From the NCBI GenBank assembly GCA_028095005.1, contig CM051460.1:18089501-18153500 (forward strand): a DNA stretch of 64,000 nt, written 5' to 3'. A model generated the notes under the pieces. The model worked only from the letters and a program-made list of their open reading frames with translations. It was not told the origin of the DNA and ran no database searches. Shown in pieces: positions 13,072-25,753 of this stretch (position 1 is its first letter; each line of letters starts with the position of its first letter). This DNA is from Rhynchospora pubera (Eukaryota; Streptophyta; Magnoliopsida; Poales; Cyperaceae). The position numbers were made by a program, and so were the translations under genes.

Positions 13072-16000
13072 TTAGATTTTTCCCTCTTTCTGCTCCACAG
13101 ATTTGTCTAGCACATATTTTGATCCAATGCCTTTTCTTATTTTAACCTCTGCTTTCCCTCCTATCTTTTTCCTTTCAGCAAGTACCGTTCTCTTCTTTCT
13201 ACCTTTCTTTTTGGGCAAAATCCTGAAATCAACACATTAGTTTCATACTCTTTAATGTTAAGATAGCTAGATTAATTTTGATGACTGGTAACGGATGTTC
13301 CAATGAAAACTAATATTCAAACTTAAATGTTGCACAATTCAAATTTTAACAGAAAAACAAATTTAAAACACTAATGGTTCGTATAAATCAAAGATGGTTG
13401 AATACAAACTCCTGATTATACAACTTTAAGGCACTAGAGTTCCAAATATATACACAATATAGTAGAAACATAAACATTTAAGATAATACAAGTTTAAACA
13501 TCAAACGATTAACAACTTAAGATATAATCTCGTATTTGTGCAAGAAAAGTGAAAAACAAATGTAAAATTTCAAACAGTGTAAGGTGTAAACACCAAGCAA
13601 TATAGATATTAATGCTTGATAAAATAAGTATAAACAACTATGCACAATTAATTGTTGGCAGGAGGGCTTCACGAGAAAGGACTAGTTGCGTATACTATGC
13701 ATATGAGGTGTTGGTGTTAGACTGACTTTTTAAATTTTGGAATATGAGATTAACTGTTTATTTCCATAAATGATAAAATATTCAAATGATGAAATTGGAA
13801 TATTGGACTTGAGGTACCGTTAGCTGTCCTCGCCAAAAATAAGCAAGACAAACCTTCAAACTTCAATAAACAAGGAAACCAACTCAAATTATGTTCCTTC
13901 ATGGGAATTATTTATAGTAGAGTTGCTACGATTTGAAAACACTCATGTCAATAGAATTTTAAAGTCTTTTTTGTACCTCTGATCAATGTGATGCCTCATA
14001 TATAGGATAGGGCTTCCACAAAGTTCACATGACTGGCTTTTTCGTTTGTTGAACAAAATATCAGAAGGAAACCCTGAAAAATGAAATCACAAAAAGGTTA
14101 GAGTTTATTCTCCACAAGTCAACCTGTACATGAATAAAGTAGGCAGGAGACAGTATTAATTCTCCGCAAGTCAACCTGTGAAAGAAATGGTGCGAATGGT
14201 TTTAATCAACTAGTTCTTCTCAAGTTATGCACTGCACAAATTTGTAATTATTACCTTCAGCAGCAGCGCTTGCAATTTGCTTCTCCAACTGTGGCAGATC
14301 ATTCTTGAGTTTAGCAGCGATAAATCCTTTTCTGCTCTGTAATATACTTACCAAAAATTCCAATTGAAGCTCCAAGTTTGTAATCTTATCAAGCTTCTCA
14401 GATATATGTTTACAAGTTGCCACTGTGTTCTCTGCCTGGATTTTTCATACTAATGCCAAATTAAAGTATACAAAAAAAAAACAAATTTTAATCTTGACTT
14501 TTTTTTTTGAACCCTGAATTTTGGATCATTTTGTCTTGGGAGCTAAGAAAAAAAAAATTCTTGAAGTTCACTAGTAATAAACCCAATTCTTTTAATTTCA
14601 TTTTTTAATCAAGGACCAGTGCATACTGATAACTGACTCCTATACCTAACTAGCATGGTATATGACTATCGGCATTGTTTAAGTTTTGAAAATCCATTCT
14701 TAGTACAGATAGGCAGGGACATCTAACCTGATGAGCAAGCTTTGTAACCTTAGAGTGCATATCTGCAAGAGCTGAAAAGTATTTATCCTTCAAAGACAGA
14801 ATCTATTAACCAATGAAACAATACAAGTTATTAAAACAGAAAGCAAACAAATTGTCAATCACGTTTATGCCAGTTATGTTTGTGTTTTTAAAACGAACTT
14901 CCAAGTTTAGACCAATTGAACAGGGCAAGCATAAGAGTTTTTAATTAATTGAACCCTCTGAAGTCCTGAATATTTGATTCCAGAAATATATCTAGAATTA
15001 TTTTTTTTCTTTTTGTCTTTGTTGATCTGAAGAAGATATAACTTTGCTTCCTTTCCGTTATAAAAATGAATTACTGAGTATGTAACAACATGTGACAGCA
15101 CGATTAGACCAGGGAATATTAACAACTTTTACACTACCTTATGGCCATCTATCATATAGTACAAATTAACTCACTGGTGACATCCAGGTAGTTAAATACT
15201 TAATAGGATGTACTTTGTATAAACTGTGCTAATAACGATAAGAATTAAAATGTACCTTTTGGTAGTCCTCCTCTTGTGTATCTAGGTAACTTCTATGCTT
15301 AGCTACAATACTTACTATGCACATTTCATACACCGAAATTATCTCAACCTCATTTTTAATGATTAAGTTATTCTCTCGTTGTAGGAATTCTATTAAGTGT
15401 TCAAATGTCATCTTATATAGTATCAACTTTGCTACATCATTCAAGGTTTCCAAACCTTGCATGATGCGTCCAGCCATCTGGAAAAGAAAACAGAGAAAAA
15501 AATATATATGTAAAATTAATTGTAATGCTTTGCTTACAGAAAGTTACATATATTGTATTTACTAGCGTATCTAATAGGATGTTCTGTTGGATTATACGTA
15601 ATTAGGATTAAAAGAAAATTAACAAAATAACCTGATTGAGCTTCCAGCAATGTACCTCATAGGCAGATTTTAGTACTTCAAAATACCGGTCCTTCAAAGA
15701 TTTTATCTTACAATGTGGAAAACATGGAGCAAAAGTGATAAAGAGAAACATCAGTTATAAACTGAGAAATTAATGCCATGGATATCCTTTATGATATATC
15801 ACCCCCATAGATCCATACATATGAAAGAAAAATTATCCTCTGCAACCCTCACCCTTGTTACCTCAAATAGTTGCTCACTTGCTCAAAAAAAGTATTATAT
15901 GTATCGTAGATCTTTTTTTTCCCTATATAACTGACAAATGAACGAAAATAATTTTTCAGTGTTGCAGAAAAACAGGAGGAGAGTTCCACAAACCAAGAAT

Positions 16001-18060
16001 ACTGGACACAAGTCTAAGATATAGTTAGAAAGAGTTGCAAAGCTGCTTTAAAATGAACACAAGAAACTGATTACCGTGCTTAGGAGTTCAATTTAGTCTC
16101 TTCAACAAATGAATATGTAAACTTAAGAATAAATGACAAAGATCGACTATGAAACATTAGGCTTTCTCATGTCGCTTTATTAAACAGTGGTGAACCTTTT
16201 GATTAAGAAAAAACAAAACAAAAAAAACTAACACCATAAAACTTGACAAGGTCAAACAACTCTTAATTTGTCCTCAGACTGGTTGGTAGAGAATTTTTTA
16301 ATAAATTTTTCTACCAAATGGGGCTTGAAACAAATCACTTATAAAAATTCTTTATTGAAGGAAAAGGTGCTGTAAAATTTGTGATGTTTACCACATGTTT
16401 TGCACAATAAGTATATTTATACTATATCATAATTATGAAGTATCTTCCATAATTAAACCAAAAAGCGGATTTGTCAATATAGTATTGAAATTATATACCT
16501 CCTGAAATCACATCCCTCGTTCAAAGAACATGGTACGTGCAATTAAAGGCTTGTGATTGGAAAACGAAGATAAGGTAATGCATGATGGATAATTTGATCT
16601 TACAGGATGTTAATGACAAATTTGATCCTAAGCAAATCTTAAATGACATAAAATCATATAAACAAGATGAAGTAGTGCATTAATCATGAAATGGATTGAG
16701 AAGTTTAAATGGTGTTGATATGAGGGAAGGGAAGAGAATTTGTCACAAAAAACACACACCCACAGAAGCTTGAAAGAAAGATTTGTAAATTTATAGCGCT
16801 TAAATCATCCCTTCCTATTTGGTTTCATTCTGATCATGAGATTTAAAATACAAACTAAGGCTGTTATTTTGAGTGACAAGAAAATTAATTCCCAGAAAGA
16901 AATAAGACACACATCAATGTGATTCCAAAGTACTTCAATAGAAAGTTGCATGCTTAATTAATCTCCCCTTGTGCCAAAATAAATGTCAAATAAAATAAAA
17001 AAATATAGTGTTATTTTGAGAAAATAGATGAAATACCTTCTTGTATGCTTCTGCTTGCCAATCTGTTGTAGCAATATCTGCAGTTGCACTTGGTGTCCCT
17101 GAAGCTGTGGAAGAAAATACGAAATCTTATTGTTCCATGTAATACTTTTCTTAGAGCTTTACATATCTCTAGAGAAGCATCATTAAAAAAAATTAATTGT
17201 TGAGAAATTTGAGAAAAGCACAACTAGGTAATTAAACCAGAACAGACTTCTTAGTTCTCACATCTCTTATAAAAATAAGGTTATATGAAAATCAAGATTT
17301 GTTCTAAAATCAACCTTTACCCAATTTTACAAAAAAAAAATGGAAAATCATATATCAGTGATACTCTTTGGCATAGGAACCACCACGAGCTCTCAATTTT
17401 GTAAAAATAAGGTAGCAATAAAAATTCTGTTTTGTTGCAACATTTTCATTAACGAAAGTTTTCTTATACCTAAGTCTATATAAATTCCACTTGTATCAGT
17501 TGAAATTGAAGAATTAACTGGCCGGGATCTATATGCTCGCGTCAAGAGTTCTCGCAACTTAGCACAAATTTTCTTTGCATAATCCTCCTATAATGCCAAT
17601 TCAAGTGAAACAGTAGAACAGAGAAACTTTTATTCAGCAAAATCAATAGAAATTTAAATATAATCTGAAGGGCTAGCATTAGCACATGCAAATTAGAGAA
17701 TTATACCAGACTAGCAGCAATCCCAAACGAAAATTAGAAATAATCTTTTCATATTCATACCAGACTAATGGCACTATTATAAATTTCCTCCTCAATTAGC
17801 GCAGCACTTCTATGAGAATTATCTGATCCATTGGATATCCCAAGCTGAATCGTTCTATCATGCAAATAATCAATATCCAATTAATAGGACATTACAAAAA
17901 CATGAAATAATAAGTGATATAAACAATCTATATAGGGTCAATTAATTGAAACATGAACTGCTCACATTTGAAGGATAACCTTCTCCCGAATCTCTTGAAA
18001 GAACTCGGATCTCCAGTTGGGAGTCTCATTTAGAACACCTTGAGTTTGAGCAAGATCCAT
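13072..18060 (-). CDS. MED15-like KIX protein (Mediator tail subunit homologue), 10 exons, intact
   Basis: Exons on the minus strand: 18060-17966, 17854-17761, 17587-17470, 17104-17037, 15706-15632, 15477-15256, 14802-14728, 14435-14255, 14073-13977, 13222-13072. All introns are GT-AG, the phases close exactly, and the product is 391 aa. Residues ~14-85 match the plant MED15 KIX domain: NWRSEFFQEIREKV, then EEEIYNSAISLEDYAKKI. Residues ~115-240 match the conserved block that follows it in plant MED15 (TDWQAEAYKKIKSLKDRYF ... FEHLIEFLQ ... YE). This block is then partly repeated (exons 7-8: ILSLKDKYFSAL). The C-terminus has CELC-x8-HH, a possible zinc site, and the basic NLS-like KKKGRKKR. KIX domains bind activators and MED15 links them to Mediator; the role here is inferred. 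It is much shorter than true MED15, which has long Q-rich parts. A broken tandem paralogue follows at 20.5-25.75 kb. Confidence 0.85.
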
Positions 18061-18849
18061 AGATGGACGGAGAGATCGAGAGAGAGTGGTAAGGGGTAAA
18101 GGAGCAACGAGCAAGATTGTAATGCTGCGCAAGCAAGTGAAGAGGCAGAACGAATGGATGCATGACAGGTCAGTGAGGTCACACCAAGGGAAAGAAACGG
18201 CGCTCGGAGACACCAGATGAACTGTGACGATATTGGAGTAGCTTTACGTACGTTGATACGGATCTTACCCAACCCAAATTTTGGCTAGGGAATTCACATT
18301 TTGTTAATATATTAGTATAATTAATGACAAAAAAACTTTAGTCTGTGTCAAAATGCTTTTACCTAAGTTTTATGTCATTGTATTATTTATTGCATCATAA
18401 GTTTTTTTTTATTTTGCAAAAATAAATCATGCACTTTTTGAATAAATTGTAGTACAAGGAGGAAATGCAGTATAAATAAAAGTGAAAAGAAATTAATTAA
18501 TAAAACATGATATAGAGGCACCAGAAATTAATTAATAAAAAAGGATTAATTAAGAACATTAACTCATAAATTGACCGGAGCATCTTAAATATTAGAAAAT
18601 AATAGAATGGGATTGCTCGCTACACGAATCTCCACAAAGGAATAGAAAAATGAGACGCCGTTTCTTTCAAAACAAAGGTGTTCAAGGAATAACTGCAACT
18701 GGAGTGCTCCTCACCTCACTTCATATTTGTACTTTCATAACTTCAAAGTTATCAATTTCAGGAAATTTGATATTTATATATCATCCCGATGGAAAAAGAA
18801 ATGTATAGATTTTCAAAGTCCCACTCATAATACTTTCTGTTAATTTAAA
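18061..18849. other. Upstream region of the MED15-like gene
   Basis: This holds the putative promoter and 5' leader of the minus-strand MED15-like gene. The ATG at 18,060 was chosen because the frame upstream has no other in-frame ATG. No TATA box could be fixed with certainty. The rest is AT-rich without coding content. Confidence 0.35.
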
Positions 18850-19540
18850 ATGAGTAGTTTATTATGCAAATTAAATTTTATATATAAGAGTTAAGTTAAA
18901 CATTATCGACAATGTTGATCAGTCAATGCTATAATTTTAATGTGACTTTGTAGTTCAATCAGTCGTTCCAAATCGATTCATGGAATTACACATTAAAATT
19001 TTGATAAATCATATTTTCTATATCTTACTAATTTTATTATTTTGTTGAGTGGTACCAAGCGGCAAGCGGTGCTATTGAACAGTTTACAATTCTCTAAACA
19101 ATTAGTTTTTTCCTCTAAATAATTTTTTTTAAGAAAAGTGAAACATTAATTTTCAGTTAAATTGAGGAGTTCGATCAGTCGACCAAAACGCTAAAATTTA
19201 AACATGTTACATGTAACGTCATTAAATTTTATAATGACGGATTCCACTATGTAACATTCATATCGGTTCCTATTAAAAATAATATAAGTAGCATAGTATG
19301 CAAATTAAATTTTATAAGTCTTAGTTTACTAAATTATCTATAGAATTGATCAGTCACTGTTATAATTTTAATGTGACTTTGCAATTTCAAGGAGTCGTTC
19401 CAAATTAATCGATGAATGCAATTTAAATATTAAAAATTTCATAAATCACATTTATATAAATTATTTTTATTTTTCTTTCTGGTGGAAACTAGCGGTGCTC
19501 AACAGTTCACATTTTGAAAACAATTAATCTTCTTCTTAAA
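18850..19540. repeat. Direct duplication, period 434 bp
   Basis: Blocks at about 18,855-19,105 and 19,289-19,540 share ATGCAAATTAAATTTTATA, GATCAGTCA-x-TG-TATAATTTT, GTCGTTCCAAAT and GCGGTGCT-x-AACAGTT in the same order. The second copy ends at the MITE at 19,541. Both are non-coding and diverged. Confidence 0.6.
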
Positions 19541-19729
19541 GGCTCCGTTTGGATGCGTTGAGAATAAGGTAGGAAGAAGGAAGAAGGGAAGAAATTTATT
19601 GGGAAGGGATAAATTTATTGGGAAGTGTGTAACTTTTGTGAAGAGTTTGGATGCTTAGAAATAAATTTATTGATAAAAAGTGGTTATTCTTTATTCCTTA
19701 TTCCGGAAAGAAGCCATCCAAACGGAGCC
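19541..19729. mobile_element. PIF/Harbinger-type MITE
   Basis: The terminal inverted repeats are GGCTCCGTTTGGATG and CATCCAAACGGAGCC. The interior has AAATTTATTGGGAAGTGTGT, shared with six other copies in this window. One of those (47,436-47,568) has a TAA target duplication, typical of the PIF/Harbinger superfamily. Confidence 0.75.
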
Positions 19730-20536
19730 AAAAAAAATAAAATATTATTTTTCAATAAAATTTTGGTATACCATGCAAGGCTATACAAATATTTTGGAAA
19801 AATTGTACTAAATACAATGAAAAATCGGGTAGAGACATCAATTTGAAAACTTACATTTGCAATCTTTTTAATTAATTTATTCTTACAACGACAAATTTTT
19901 GAATTGATAAGGTTTCGGAAAAATTGATCGGATTTTCCATAGTCAAAATTGATTAACGCTTTCCTATTGACAAGTTGTTGACTTTACTAACACACTTTTC
20001 TTTTAGAAAGCAAGACAAAAACAAGGGGGGGGGGGGGGCAACTATATATACTCGGTAAAACTTTGAAATTAACTGTATTTGGTGGAACGTAGAAAAAAAT
20101 GGCAAGACGGACAGAAATAAATATGCAGCATTAATTGTCCCATTGTAATATTTCAACTATTCTAACCCTAAGATGGTTAGATTTCACAATGGACAAGCTT
20201 GGTTGGACGGAATTTGATTCATTTCAATTGTAAGATATTGCACATAATACGACAATTTATAAATTTTTAAGAATAGTAAAAACTAAATAACAACCTATAA
20301 AAGAAGCTTTAAGAGCACAAAGCATCCATATCATCATGCCACTATCTACTTTATCCAAAAAAAAAAAAAAAAAATTCCATATCATAAAAAGTTCTTACAA
20401 GCATCCAGCCAAGCTTAATTACTCCAAATAAACAATGTTTTTTTTTAGGCATACTAGATAGCGACTATCTAGTTATAAACAATTAATGATCTTGTAACCA
20501 AATCCCAAACACAACCTGACGCCTGCCTTCAAAATT
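19730..20536. other. Gene-free stretch
   Basis: AT-rich DNA with a poly-G run at 20,024-20,038. Nothing coding was seen. Confidence 0.4.
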
Positions 20537-21240
20537 CTATCCATGCTTCTTTGATGGTATTGTCCCAATGATCGGTTTATGAACTGCTAATTGATCTAGA
20601 TGTCTTCTTTGCTTGTCAATATATTGGGCAAGGCATGCGTCATACTTCGTGATCCTTTTAATCAATTTGTTGTTAATTGAGGAGGGTTCTTTTATCTGTA
20701 GGTCCCGCAATACATCCTGGATTGTGCGTATGTCTGCCTCCAACCTGACTAAAAATTCCAGTCCGAGCCAACCTTGCATAAGAGCTCCTCCCAACTAAAA
20801 GTTCAAAGCAACAGAGGAAATTAAACAAGATTATGTTTAATTACTTATTACCATTTCAATGGTTTCATTGAGTACATAATTAACCATATATATGTCTTTA
20901 GGTAAATTAAGTACATAGAGATATGCCTTCTAATATATTAGTTGTCACGTTAATACAATTGAAACATATTAAAAAGAAAGCAAGATTAGTTTCTTCGACT
21001 GAGTGAGTAATTCGGAGGAATATATTGATATCCAGCCATGCATATTTAACAACAATGACAACTGTCACTAATATTTTTAATATGAGAAAATTTAAAACAA
21101 GATATTTATTTTTTGAAGCAAAAAAACAAGATATTTATTAAAAAATGAGAATCATTTGGTTACCAATCAAATGTCAATATAACCATATCAATTTACATAT
21201 AATATTCATTTTTTGAGGGACCTAAGAATATTAGATAATG

Positions 21241-24076
21241 GAGTAAATTTTTTCGGAGGTCACTAAACTTTATCTATAGTCCAAATTTGATCACCGAACT
21301 TCAATTTGTCCCTCCATGACCACTGAACTTTTATTTTGTCAGAATTTAGTCACTCCATTATGATTCTGTGATAGTTCTGTTAGTTACTCACGTTTGGGAT
21401 AAAAATAGGGGTGGTGAATCGTTTTGTTTTAAATTTTCCTTTCTCTGCTCCCATACTGTCTCTTTTTTTTTTCCTTATTTTTTTGCTTTCTTTCGCATCT
21501 TCCTCCTCCGATAATGGCACTATGCCATTTTTCTCTCCTCGCTTGTCTTTGCATATCTCCTATTTCTCCTCATTTCCCCTCAGTTGGGCCCCCTCCCGTT
21601 TCCTCCCAACCGGACCAAATCAAACCTTATTTCGACCTCTCCCTCCTCGAATCCCTCGAGCAATCCTCCATCGAGCCTCTCGACATCCATGTCGCCAAAA
21701 AAAGCTCGTCAACTCCTTCAAGACTCGCCTCTGTTAGAATCTCAAGGCGCGCACAAATCATCCAGGCCGCCCCGACCTCTTTGCTGACTTCGGGGTCGCT
21801 TTGCACGAAGAACTCGACCGCCTTCGCACCTTCGCCGGCGCGCCGGAGCTCTACCCTGATCTGATCTCTCTCAACCTCTTCCTTCAATTGTCAGCCTCTT
21901 GTCGCACGACAACTCAGACAGCGCCGCTGACACAGTCTCGCTCCTGTCGGATCTCATTGATGCCGATGAGGATTTAGATGACCGGGAGCCGGCCATTGCC
22001 TTAATTAGCTGATTGTTTAATAGAGAACAACACAATTGAAAAATTCGTACAAAAACTGGCAAAGCTCCTTCGGTGGCTTCTTGGTCGAGTTAAGACTTAA
22101 GACTTAAGAGTTCAATGCTATCAAGCAATATGCATCTTCAGAACATTATGGTCGATGGAGTATTGCGAGCGGTGTCATTTTACAAGTCATGGCCTCATGG
22201 GTAGGGCTGTCAATTTCGCTCCGTTTCGAACGTTTACGTTCCGTTCCGTCCGAAACGGAACAGAAACAGAGGGAAATCATGTGACGTTTTACTCAGCGGA
22301 ACAGAAACGGAAGCGAAACGAGTTACGTTGGTATGAACGGAACAGAAACGAAATAGGTCACTTCCGTTTCGTTTTTTAACGTAAATTTCGTTGGCCCTTT
22401 AAGAATGTTGCAGCCCAGCCCATATTGATGATTAAAGAGGCGTAAAATGGGAGCTGAGAGTCTCTCTCTCCAACCCAACAACCCTAGCGCCGATCTCATC
22501 TCTCTCTTACACCTCTTCGGAGTACTGCTACGGCGATCGTTCCCCTGCACCTCTTCGGAGTACCGCGACGCCTTACCTCTCGCCACACAGTACTGCCTCC
22601 GCTGTGTCATCGCTTCTAAGCACCGAAATCTAAGCCCCTTCTCTGAGCATCAGATCTGACCCATCTTGCCAGGCTGTCACCGCCACTGTCTCCCCGCTGC
22701 CTCTGCCTCCTCCTAGTCGTCGCCGAGCACCTAAGGTCCGCCCCGCTCCGCTCCGCCTGTTACCCACTAGATCCAGACTCACACATCAGCCACTTGCCGT
22801 CCAGACCGAATCAGTGCTTAGGTGTTGCTGTCGCCGCTGTCGGTCTCATCTCACCACCATCGGCGCCGTCTCCTGTCGCCTCCGATCAACAACAACCGAG
22901 CACATCTCCCTTCTCACTGCACATCTCATTGAATTTCCACATGAAATTAAGTATGTTTGTCCTATATATTTTTTTATTTTACCTTTAATTTCTACCTTCT
23001 GAATTTTTGCATTCAATTTCTTTTAGTTTTGATTTTTTACTTTCTTTTTTTCTGAAATTAAATTTTTTCTGTATTTTTTTGCGATTTTGATTTGTACCTG
23101 TGTTTCCTTAACTGGGCTTGAGTTCCTATTGAGGTTTGAAGAGGAATTTGATAGATTAGTGGAATAATGAAAAGGGATTGTTTTCTTGAGCTCAATAAAG
23201 GAGAAGGATGTTTTCAGCTGTTAAAAAAAAGAGTGCAAAAGAGTAATATATAGTTAACTTTGTCTGTAATAAATGATTGGGTTGTGAGCTATATGACCAG
23301 CAAAGAAAAATGTAGTTACCAATCTATTATGCTGGTATCGATTTTTCTCAGAGCAATCTTGCAGATCCAATCATTGTTTCTTCTGTTGTTAGATTTTTTT
23401 TGGTTTTTTGCTATGTTCTTATGTTTTTTTTTTGTTCCAGCTTTTACTGGTATGTGTTTTTTTTTTTCTTTTGTTCCATACTTAACTTGTTTTTACATGT
23501 TTTTATCAGTTTTTTCTTTTGTTTCAGATTTAACATGTTTTTAGATATTTTTACCAATTTTTTCTTTTGTTTCAGATTTAACGTGTTTTACTGGTACGAG
23601 ATGTTAAATGTATTTTGTTTAGTTCCAGATTTAACGTTTTTTACGTTTCTTCCGTTTAATTCTCACGGAACGAAAACGGGACTAATTTTTCTTACGTTTC
23701 TAATAACGGAACATTAACGTAAATTAATCCTGTTACGTGTTAATGAACGGAACGAAAACGTAACATGTCATTTCCGTGTACGTTGTCCACGTTTGACAGC
23801 CCTACTCATGGGACGAGCTCGCCTTCGCAAGAAACAAAAAAAATCTAGACAAACTAGACAAAGGGCGAAGAAAAAAGAAAAAAATAAAAAGGAGATGATT
23901 CGTGCACCCCTATTTTATCCCAAACGTGAGTAACTAACAGAAGTATAACAGAACCATAATGGAGTGACTAAATTCGAACAAAATAAAAATTCAGTAGTTA
24001 TGGAGGGACAAATTAAAGTTTAGTGACTAAATTTAGACTATAGATAAAGTTCAGTGACCTCCTATAAAATTTACTC
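21241..24076. mobile_element. MULE with captured sequence, containing a nested hAT element
   Basis: Long terminal inverted repeats of about 170 bp (left GAGTAAATTTT ... CTCACGTTTGGGAT, right inverted) are flanked by a perfect 10-bp direct repeat TTAGATAATG at 21,231-21,240 and 24,077-24,086. This is a Mutator-like (MULE) signature. No transposase is present. Inside the left half, about 21,500-22,080 is GC-richer and coding-like (for example LDIHVAKKARQLLQDSPLL and DFGVALHEELDRLRTFAGAP in different frames), so it looks like a captured host exon (Pack-MULE). I cannot name the donor gene. A hAT element interrupts the MULE at 22,202-23,804. The MULE sits in intron 5 of the broken MED15-like gene. 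Confidence 0.85.
22202..23804. mobile_element. hAT element nested in the MULE
   Basis: The ends are TAGGGCTGTCAA and TTGACAGCCCTA (inverted), flanked by a perfect 8-bp repeat CTCATGGG (22,194-22,201 and 23,805-23,812). The subterminal parts are rich in CGGAAC/GTTCCG words. The interior at 22,440-22,960 is C/T-rich, containing CAACCCTAGCGCCGAT, and resembles a plant 5' leader, perhaps captured. The interior at 23,390-23,640 has a T-rich tandem motif, TTTTCTTTTGTTCCAGATTTAAC-like, repeated about five times. No transposase is seen. Confidence 0.85.
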
Positions 24077-24334
24077 TTAGATAATGTATATGTATAAATA
24101 TATAAGCAAGTACAATTCTCTGCTGAGTGCCGAAGATATGACAATTATTTTAGATAAAGAGTTGATATCACAATTTATGAGGATTAATTTGTCATTGAAT
24201 TCAGGTTAATTGATTTATTTGGTAAGGTGAGGCTGATCAGGCATACAGATTCTTCATATTGTTGCACACATTTCATATGTATTCCAAAGTAAAGACGAGA
24301 AGTACATATGTACCTGTTTAAAGTGCCAGCACTT

Positions 24335-24494
24335 CCCCTCTCCGTTTGGATAGGTGTGAGAAGAAGGGAAGAAGGGAAGAAGTGGGAAGAAGTATTGGGA
24401 AGTGTGTAACTTTGTGAAGAGTTTAGATTGTTTATAATTTTTTTTCTTCTTCTTCCTTCTTCTTCTTCTTTCTTCCAACGATCCAAACGCACCC
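24335..24494. mobile_element. PIF/Harbinger-type MITE inside an exon
   Basis: The ends are TCTCCGTTTGGATAGG and GATCCAAACGCACCC, with the family core AGTGTGTAACTTTGTGAAGA. It lies within exon 5 of the MED15-like paralogue, between codons 16 and ~17. No clean 3-bp target duplication remains. Confidence 0.7.
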
Positions 24495-25753
24495 ATAGAT
24501 ATCTGTGAGGTCTGAGTAGTGTTGGGCCTTAATATGCTGAATCTAGTAACACATAAAAATACATTAAAATGAAAAATACAAGGACAGTCAATATTATTTT
24601 GCCAATTGCGACCCAGACACAAATTTATCGTGTATGTCATTATATTAATTCCTCAATTAGAGTTGCAATTTGAACATGCTCATATAATTAACATCCCAAC
24701 AAGTTGAGTTGTTTAGTGACATAACAAACAATTTTCTATCATAAAATTTGAGGAAATAACGGCAAATGGATTACTACCGAATTTAGATTTTTTTATATAC
24801 TTTTGTAAATTTAATGTATTGGACATTAAATGAAAAATAGTAATGGGTTTAATTAAGCTCACTCGAAAGAAATGATCACAACCTTTTGGTAAGCCTCTTC
24901 TTGACAAATAAAAGCATTCATCTTTGGTCGGCCACTTGTTGTTGGAATCGTTGAATCTGCGAATATAAGATAGCATAGCATGTTATTAAGACTATTTAAT
25001 TTGATTTGATTTGTTTCAAAATCCATTTTACTAAAATATCGCATATGTTTTTGTTCTAAACTAATTTTTATCTTTTTTTTTTTTGAGGGTCCAAAACTAA
25101 TTTTTTATCTACAATCTAAAAATATGTTTAAACTAGCTATCAAATTTCTATAGAACAAAATTCTCTGTATGTGCCTAAATATTTTAGTCTTTTTATTTTA
25201 TGAAACATAAATTTTCTCATATTTACCAGGGCGTTGTGTCAGCATCCACAATCGGGCTATCCTTGTACAAATTAGTTGTACGTATTCCTCCTGTTGAAAA
25301 TAGTTAAGTGAAGAAGAGTTTAAAAAAAAAATTTAGAACAAAATAAGAAACTAATCAGCTATACTACTAAATCAGAACAAAAGATAGGAGTTTCTCTTTA
25401 TACCTGGCTTGTAGAGATATTATACATCGCCATCTCCAAGCGGTCACGTACCGTGTGGAAATCAGATGATTTTTCCAACTTCTCCATCTCTTTAGAGATT
25501 TTCTCAAAGATAGTCGCACTGCGCATTAAAAAAAAAAAAGAAAATCTAATTCAATTGAATCCAATATAAAAAGAGAGAAGTCTCAATACTAATATATGTA
25601 CTTATATTGAAACATTTATACGATAGAACCATATTTGATTGATTACTTATATTGAAACACTTACATTTGCGATTTTATTCCACGACGAACGTCTGGTTGG
25701 AAATAAAATTTCCAATCTAGAGAGGAGTCCGTAGAGCTTTGTGGAGATTCCAT

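Larger units (their letters stand above)
20537..25753 (-). pseudogene. MED15-like paralogue disrupted by a MITE in exon 5
   Basis: Exons on the minus strand: 25753-25665, 25518-25404, 25290-25227, 24956-24883, exon 5 split (24542-~24495 and ~24337-24314), 20794-20537. The first four introns have the same phases (2, 0, 1, 0) as the intact neighbour at 13-18 kb. The translation starts with MESPQSSTDSSLDWKFYFQP and continues with KIX-like DRLEMAMYNISTSQEEY; exon 4 ends EEAYQK. Exon 5 reads IQHIKAQHYSDLTDIY, is cut by a Harbinger-type MITE, and resumes GKCWHFKQ before a GT donor. Without the insert it is 24-25 codons long, the size of the neighbour's exon 5 (25). The last exon (MQGWLGLEF ... SKKHG, stop) matches the neighbour's exon 6, so this copy lacks the second repeat and the zinc/NLS tail. 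Intron 5 holds a MULE. Exonisation of the MITE cannot be excluded. Confidence 0.75.

Noticed and set aside
23260..23717. Long F-rich open frames
   Set aside because: They arise from T-rich tandem repeats in the hAT interior; low complexity with no domain.
24254..24316. A reading of MYFSSLLWNTYEMC as exon 5 of the second MED15-like gene
   Set aside because: It ends in a stop without a donor; the segment split by the MITE gives the right length, phase and splice sites instead.
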